From assembly GCA_022819855.1 (NCBI GenBank), contig JAJEGN010000005.1:1-64000 (forward strand): a stretch of DNA of 64,000 nt, written 5' to 3'. Positions 61,401-64,000 of this stretch are shown here, piece by piece. The notes under the pieces are model-generated. The model saw nothing but the letters and a program-made list of their open reading frames with translations, was not told the DNA's origin and ran no database searches. The translations under genes and the position numbers were made by a program. Source of the stretch: Gammaproteobacteria bacterium. Lineage in GTDB: Bacteria > Pseudomonadota > Gammaproteobacteria > Steroidobacterales > Rariloculaceae. The stretch's first letter is position 1; each line of letters opens with the position of its first letter.

Positions 61401-61424
61401 CTTGTGGATACAACTGACCCGTAG
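55464..61424 (+). CDS. 1986-residue DUF4011/DUF3320-type helicase-nuclease
   Basis: Start GTG 55464 with GAGGAG upstream. Domain order: a beta-rich N-terminus; a transglutaminase-like unit (C224 in VATCLDTTMLFASVLEQAGL, H250 in EHAVAGVWL); DUF4011-type region (RWQRKLLDLSARNPLLNHR at ~395 and LYLALGFLLWKRD); superfamily I helicase with Walker A GPPGTGKSQT (694-703) and DEAS (1332-1335), SLHYRSRKESLIAFSN and the final VAISRSRSEMVVFS; a Vsr-like PD-(D/E)XK nuclease (E1633, D1659, E1676-C-D1678 in GVECDGAMYH); and a DUF3320-like C-terminus (RRIARHHGFRRAGRQIRERV). Proteins of this build occur as large single-gene defence candidates; the activity is inferred. All motifs look intact. Confidence 0.92.
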   Translation: MNPNGTTLATIHSESAAKLNFACHQSSFAFLRELRIENNDLTERLENVRVTLSSNPAFLKPKSWTLDRIAPAGIRPITDRDIELDGAFLLELADSLSGHAKITVEQNGAIIADQTKPVELLAYNEWGGAGYMPELLAAFSMPNDPAVDRVLRDASLILRQAGKPDGIDGYKSGSRQRVWEITSAIYAAVCNLGITYAVPPASFERDGRKIRLPGQILANGVATCLDTTMLFASVLEQAGLNPIVALPHEHAVAGVWLQPEELSTIVVDEAEILRKRIQLNELLLFETTLATQSPAPPFSRAVKAAADVITPEKDDTFSSAIDIRRARAHRITPLGKKSVQPAQSLESDTDVRVELALEEAPVLPDFDEGLEADELPETPTGRLERWQRKLLDLSARNPLLNHRSTKASVKLICPEPGRLEDKLADGVRISIRSVPQPTSQAQDEELHFQRTGEVITQEYAREALEKKQVLVDLTPTELSRRAVSIYRKAQTALQEGGANTLYLALGFLLWKRDEKDSRRFRAPLILVPVTLIRKSVRSGVRMLAHDDEPRFNTTLLEMLRKDFGIDIRGFDNALPEDLSGVDVNGVWNKVRRAVKDAPGFEVVEDVVLGHFSFAKYLMWKDLVDRTEALRSSAIVKHLMDTPRDPYPSEIAFVDAAEIDRRYKPSDLLAPLPADSSQMAAIATADAGKDFVIIGPPGTGKSQTISNLIAHMLGKGKSVLFVSEKTAALEVVYRRLQDIGLGQFALELHSNKARKLDVLTQLRSAWEFRTNADAETWRKEADRLKQLRDQLNVVVDRLHLRRRNGMTAFEAMGVRIRDTHLARQVTLSWPTSDHHDEGALSHMRDVVEKLQVQAAAVENISDSPFKVVTTGDWSPQWQGSLSKQAGALSAAVLAMERECERLLDAIGISIPDRTMTRIDALKQLAETLQESWRKQTAFALEPDGHERIEALDEAATHLNSYTEAQAALSCRYDPMAWRKLDGEEIARQWSDAEESWLVKRVLIRRRVLKEMKDAGAKGTPDPQRDATTLSRLREHGEAIDRLGELLSDLKVWKGHTTQPDALLALRALGQQATVAVSKLADDAPSLLDTRVRVKTLLHDGNDLLAPEAAVGRAMNDFLTANRRVQHACDEFESLAGQSIREHFASNQKALEAIRETVDSIARRHHELKAWCDWWHRRTQAMDLQLTPLVRGIENGQVPTDEIEATFKAAYCAWWSGAIIGEDNVLRRFSTPEHVATIEKFRRIDDQFQKLTAAYIGAKLAGQLPRSDNVTRKSSWGVLRHEIQKKRRHKPVRQLMAEVPDVVTALAPCLMMSPLSVAQYLAPDQALFDVVIFDEASQITVWDAVGCLARARQAIVVGDPKQMPPTNFFARADDDPDGDIDMEGDLESILDEMLGASIPDRTLSLHYRSRKESLIAFSNSRYYDNQLITFPAPVYPDNGVHLIRPDGFYSRGKARHNQGEAKAIVAEILNRLKHNDPAMRKQSIGVVTFNTEQQTLIEDLLDEARSSNPDIEWAFAPDSGIEPVFVKNLETVQGDERDVIMFSVTYGPDQGNHVTMNFGPLNRDGGERRLNVAISRSRSEMVVFSTLSPDRIDLSRTQALAVADLKHFLEFAERGPAALGAAVHGSIGDFESPFETAVARALRDKGWKVHPQVGVSAYRIDLGIVHPDAPGAYLAGVECDGAMYHSSAFARERDKIRQAVLEGLGWTLFRVWSTDWWTHRAKALEDLHNSLTEQLQVDRQEREEAAQALAGNGSAGEPTVTDVTPVAPDSEPVSLPTVDATVDRTPEFPPLDPPQTQFARRSSANDSTSDSSVQPSLMAIDEQMDDTATQYVTTRFDDARHRADPKQFHADDYSRRLNKMIDHVIDTEGPIHEDVLVRRIARHHGFRRAGRQIRERVLVLATRRRGRTTESVGVFFWPKGTVKERLAPARHSGRDDEMRKIEYICREELRAIRESLSLDDDPVAFARRIGIARLSRQGRQRLVDTTDP

Positions 61425-61608
61425 GGAAAACAGCATGATCGAAATAGGCGAAGTTGAGGCTCGAATAACGGCAAAGGGAACTCATTCCCTGCTAAGTTTC
61501 CAGATTGTCTGACGGTGGAGAGCTTGGTCCATTAAGCGGCAATCGCTCAGAATGGCGCCGAACGCCTTAGGCAAGATAGACTTCTAGTCTACCGTGGAGC
61601 GAACACAT

Positions 61609-61956
61609 ATGTTGCTGAGCGTCAATCTTAAAACGCGATATCCAGAGAAAAAACGTACCAAAGATCTTCGCACTTTTGGTTTGGATGAACGAGCGCTGCA
61701 AGATATACTTTTCCAATCACTTGACCGGCTATTCCCCGAAGACGAACTCATCTTGCTTATGCAATCTAGGGTATGGAGAGAAGAACCGGATCTAATGGCC
61801 ATAGACAAGGATGGGAGCCTCTACATTTTCGAACTCAAGATCGGGGAGTCTAAGAGCGAGAATCTCCTTCAGGTGCTCAGATATGGGCAAATATTCGGGG
61901 CATCACAATACGATGATTTGAACAAGTTATATAAACGCATTCCGGACAGGACCTAA
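61609..61956 (+). CDS. NucS/DUF91-like PD-(D/E)XK N-terminal part of a split gene
   Basis: A 115-residue product starting at ATG 61609 (GTGGAG 8 bases upstream). The nuclease core is D61 (EEPDLMAIDKDGS) and E75-L-K77 (LYIFELKIGES), followed by LLQVLRYGQIFG, typical of DUF91/NucS-like nucleases. It ends at a TAA (61954-61956) in the same frame as the next product, which continues the protein. Base composition is AT-rich compared with the housekeeping half. Confidence 0.75.
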   Translation: MLLSVNLKTRYPEKKRTKDLRTFGLDERALQDILFQSLDRLFPEDELILLMQSRVWREEPDLMAIDKDGSLYIFELKIGESKSENLLQVLRYGQIFGASQYDDLNKLYKRIPDRT

Positions 61957-61959
61957 ACA

Positions 61960-62634
61960 TTGAAGAACGCACACAAATTTCAATTTGGTGTGGATATCCC
62001 GAAGCAGGATTTCAACCGCAATCAGATCTTCGTAGTCATGACCAATGGGCTCGATTACCGAACGCGCGAGACAATCAAATATTGGCGTCGGGCTGGACTA
62101 GATATTCGCCCGTGGGTATATCGTGTTTACCTAGGAAACGATAACGAAATGCTACTCGAAATCTCGGCTTTTAGGGTAGAAGACAATCCCTATGAGGATA
62201 TAGCCGAAGGCTACTACATCCTCAACACAAACCTTCAAGACGGATCTGACCCCACAGATCACGACGATATGCTAGGTAACGCGAAGGCAGCTGCGTATTA
62301 CAAGCCGTGGAAATTCAAGATTAAGTCGTTGCAAAAAGGTGATTTCATATTCTTGTATCAGTCCAGATCTGGCGTTGTTGCTGTTGGTAAAGCGGATGGC
62401 AGACTTCAAATAAACCCTTACCATGGGAACCCTGATGATGGTGAAGAAGGAACGGCAGAATACTGCATGCAGCTCCGCTCCTTTCAAAGGGTAGCACCGC
62501 CGCTCACAGCAGCTGAAATAAAAACGATTACCGAAGTCGACTACGTATTCATGCAAACCATGTTTGGCATCGGCGAGGACAGCGGCACTAAGCTCATGAA
62601 CTATCTCCGAGCCGATGGTCGACTACAAGGCTAG
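61960..62634 (+). CDS. C-terminal part of the split nuclease gene, with a PUA/EVE-like domain
   Basis: 224 residues in the same frame as the preceding part, separated only by the TAA and one codon; TTG 61960 is the nominal start. It begins with KNAHKFQFGVDIPKQDFNRN, QIFVVMTNGLDYRTRETIKYWRRAGLDIRPWVYRVY (end of the nuclease domain), then an EVE-like module YYILNTNLQDGSDPTDHDDM...KGDFIFLYQSRSGVVAVGKADG. Homologues as I know them are a single protein of about 340 residues, so this is one gene interrupted by a nonsense codon. Neither half is likely to work alone. Confidence 0.7.
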   Translation: MKNAHKFQFGVDIPKQDFNRNQIFVVMTNGLDYRTRETIKYWRRAGLDIRPWVYRVYLGNDNEMLLEISAFRVEDNPYEDIAEGYYILNTNLQDGSDPTDHDDMLGNAKAAAYYKPWKFKIKSLQKGDFIFLYQSRSGVVAVGKADGRLQINPYHGNPDDGEEGTAEYCMQLRSFQRVAPPLTAAEIKTITEVDYVFMQTMFGIGEDSGTKLMNYLRADGRLQG

Positions 62635-62778
62635 AAAGCTCTGTACACGCCGAGCACTACGCCTGTCCTGTCTATAAGTCGACCTTTTGGCCGTATTTGG
62701 TTTTCGCTACCTATTGAGTTGGGTGTTTGTCGCTGTTATCGCCACTGACACTCGATGGTCCTGACCATCTTCAGATCT

Positions 62779-63186
62779 CTAGCTTCGATGCACCATTGCC
62801 AACCAAGTTGGGTTATCGGAGGCTTTGGACTGAACCTTCTCGAGTACTTCTCGATTTTGTATTAGTTCTATATCGACAACCGGATCGTTCCATCCGCCGA
62901 GCTTGTCCGCTGTCAAACGGGCTCGGATGTCCAACCCCTTTCGCGCGGCATCAACGTTGAACTTGGCCACGTTGATTCGTGCGAACAGGAATCCCTTGAG
63001 CTGACCGGGATCCATTCCAGAGAGTTTCGTTGCGGTATCGAGCAGTTTCTTGAGGCCCTCACTCAACGCATCCGATGCCGCCGCCTCTGCTTGTGCAGTG
63101 TTCGCTCCGGCCCCGCTCCCTCCAAACACGGCCGCCGCCTTGAGCAGCCGGCTGCTACTTGATGACTTCGTTGTCTTGTCCTGCAT
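62779..63186 (-). CDS. 135-residue protein of unknown function next to the HEPN-like gene
   Basis: Starts MQDKTTKSSSSSRLLKAAAVFGGSG, a serine/alanine-rich flexible start, then helices DALSEGLKKLLDTATKLSGMDPGQ and LKGFLFARINVAKFNVDAARKGLD, ending DIELIQNREVLEKVQSKASDNPTWLAMV. No family is recognised. It follows the HEPN-like gene on the same strand after 120 bp and could be its partner. The 140 bp between this gene and the split nuclease gene hold nothing recognisable. Confidence 0.5.
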   Translation of the reverse strand: MQDKTTKSSSSSRLLKAAAVFGGSGAGANTAQAEAAASDALSEGLKKLLDTATKLSGMDPGQLKGFLFARINVAKFNVDAARKGLDIRARLTADKLGGWNDPVVDIELIQNREVLEKVQSKASDNPTWLAMVHRS

Positions 63187-63306
63187 CGTGAGAAGAAACT
63201 GCCAATGTGTGGCTCATCAGATCGCACAAATAGACACATCAGCCGGACAAAAATCAGTCCCGAGCGCGACGGGTCCATATCTCAATGATGATGGATGTTC
63301 ATTCTC

Positions 63307-63957
63307 TTATGCAATCACCGGATAGCATGGGTCGCCCCAATCCTCGTTCGCGTTGTCCATCAGCAAATGGATCACGAGCGGAACCAAATTATTGAGAATC
63401 GCCGTGCCATCGCGAATTTGATCCCGGTTCACGCTGCCCTGCCATGTCGCGCCGCCGTGCATGAGTTGATTGCGTAGCGTGTACAATCGCGCTAGGACAA
63501 TGGCGAGTACAGTGGCTGTTTGGTTCGTGTCGCGTAAGGCCCGGAGTGCCGTATTCCTTGCACCGTTGAATTTCGACTTCCACAAGGGTTCCGAGATGCG
63601 GCCGTTCTGATAGTCCCAAAACGGCTGGAAGACAAACGGGTTGTCGAGCAAAAGCCGAACTGGACCAGGAAAACTGGTCCAGACCAATTCATAAAGCAGA
63701 TTCTCTTGATCGAGGGCCACCAAGCGGCTCATAAACTGATCCAGCACAGACCGCTCTGTACCTTGTTCCCGCTGAATCTCGTTGGCATACGCTGAATTCA
63801 ACGCGATCCAAAGAAAGATGAACCTAGCGTCGTCGTCTTCGCAAAGATTCGCCCGTTCAAACCAACTTAGCGCCCGGTGGACTCGCAGGCCGAGCTTGTC
63901 GGGATAGTCTTTCTCAATTTGCTGAGCGCGGGCCTTTAAATCGGCGCGACTGAACAT
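63307..63957 (-). CDS. HEPN-like (Apea-type) protein
   Basis: A 216-residue all-helical protein. The segment VLARLYTLRNQLMHGGATW contains R162-x4-H167, the RX4H motif of HEPN RNases, and FIFLWIALNSAYANE near residue 47 is the typical first helix pair of Apea-like HEPN proteins (FxxxWxALNSxY). Such proteins act as toxins or as RNase parts of defence systems. It is the last complete gene of the window; its upstream neighbour is off the edge. Confidence 0.75.
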   Translation of the reverse strand: MFSRADLKARAQQIEKDYPDKLGLRVHRALSWFERANLCEDDDARFIFLWIALNSAYANEIQREQGTERSVLDQFMSRLVALDQENLLYELVWTSFPGPVRLLLDNPFVFQPFWDYQNGRISEPLWKSKFNGARNTALRALRDTNQTATVLAIVLARLYTLRNQLMHGGATWQGSVNRDQIRDGTAILNNLVPLVIHLLMDNANEDWGDPCYPVIA

Positions 63958-64000
63958 ATGAGTATCGCTCCTATGAATGCCGCGGTGTCAAGCTTGTTCG

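Overview
The window is chromosomal DNA from a GC-rich gammaproteobacterium, probably an uncultured lineage, centred on the replication-origin region. This follows from the canonical order gyrB-recF-dnaN-dnaA / rpmH-rnpA-yidC-mnmE / mnmG / rsmG-parA-parB / atpIBEFHAGDC / glmU-glmS, from the Pseudomonas-like linkage of a glycyl-tRNA synthetase, gmhB and a PlsC-type acyltransferase to gyrB, and from the 804-residue (E. coli-length) GyrB. No rRNA, tRNA or CRISPR array was seen.

Layout. (1) 1-6.6 kb: a sigma54/NtrC-like promoter facing out of the left edge, a small monooxygenase-fold protein, glyS (single-chain type)-gmhB-plsC, then a translationally coupled three-gene operon in which two paralogous secreted proteins flank a secreted metallo-beta-lactamase-fold hydrolase. 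(2) 6.7-12.8 kb, minus strand: gyrB, recF, dnaN, dnaA, with two parS sites inside recF and DnaA boxes around dnaA. (3) 13-32.2 kb: rpmH, rnpA, yidC, mnmE, mnmG (minus), rsmG, parA, parB, the complete F0F1-ATP synthase operon, glmU and glmS. (4) 32.2-41 kb: a truncated VapBC pair just beyond the glmS stop codon (the classical Tn7 target), a minus-strand operon of four exported proteins (DUF3500, NTF2-like, lipoprotein, DUF6152), a 59-residue membrane microprotein, two linked membrane proteins (one DUF2157-like) and a TonB-dependent receptor. (5) 41-64 kb: an accessory island rich in toxin-antitoxin and defence-type genes, many broken: two AAA ATPases with DUF4143-like tails, vapBC, a frameshifted hicA with intact hicB, a HEPN remnant, a frameshifted PD-(D/E)XK gene, an AbiEi-like fragment, an AT-rich cassette of small genes, a PIN gene with a 253-residue partner, IS1595 and IS481 fragments, a helicase IV-like protein with zinc ribbons, an HNH-like membrane protein followed by a 1986-residue DUF4011-type helicase-nuclease, a nuclease/EVE-like gene split by one stop codon, and a HEPN-like gene at the right edge.

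How it fits together. The first half is housekeeping: replication initiation, origin segregation (ParAB with parS in recF), membrane-protein insertion, tRNA-wobble modification, ATP synthesis and amino-sugar supply for the cell wall. The second half begins at glmS and looks like a long-lived insertion region where toxin-antitoxin and nuclease modules arrive and decay. The best candidate for an undescribed system is the block 54.1-61.4 kb (HNH-like membrane protein plus giant transglutaminase/helicase/nuclease protein); the PIN/253-residue pair and the AT-rich small-gene cassette at 47.2-48.8 kb come next.
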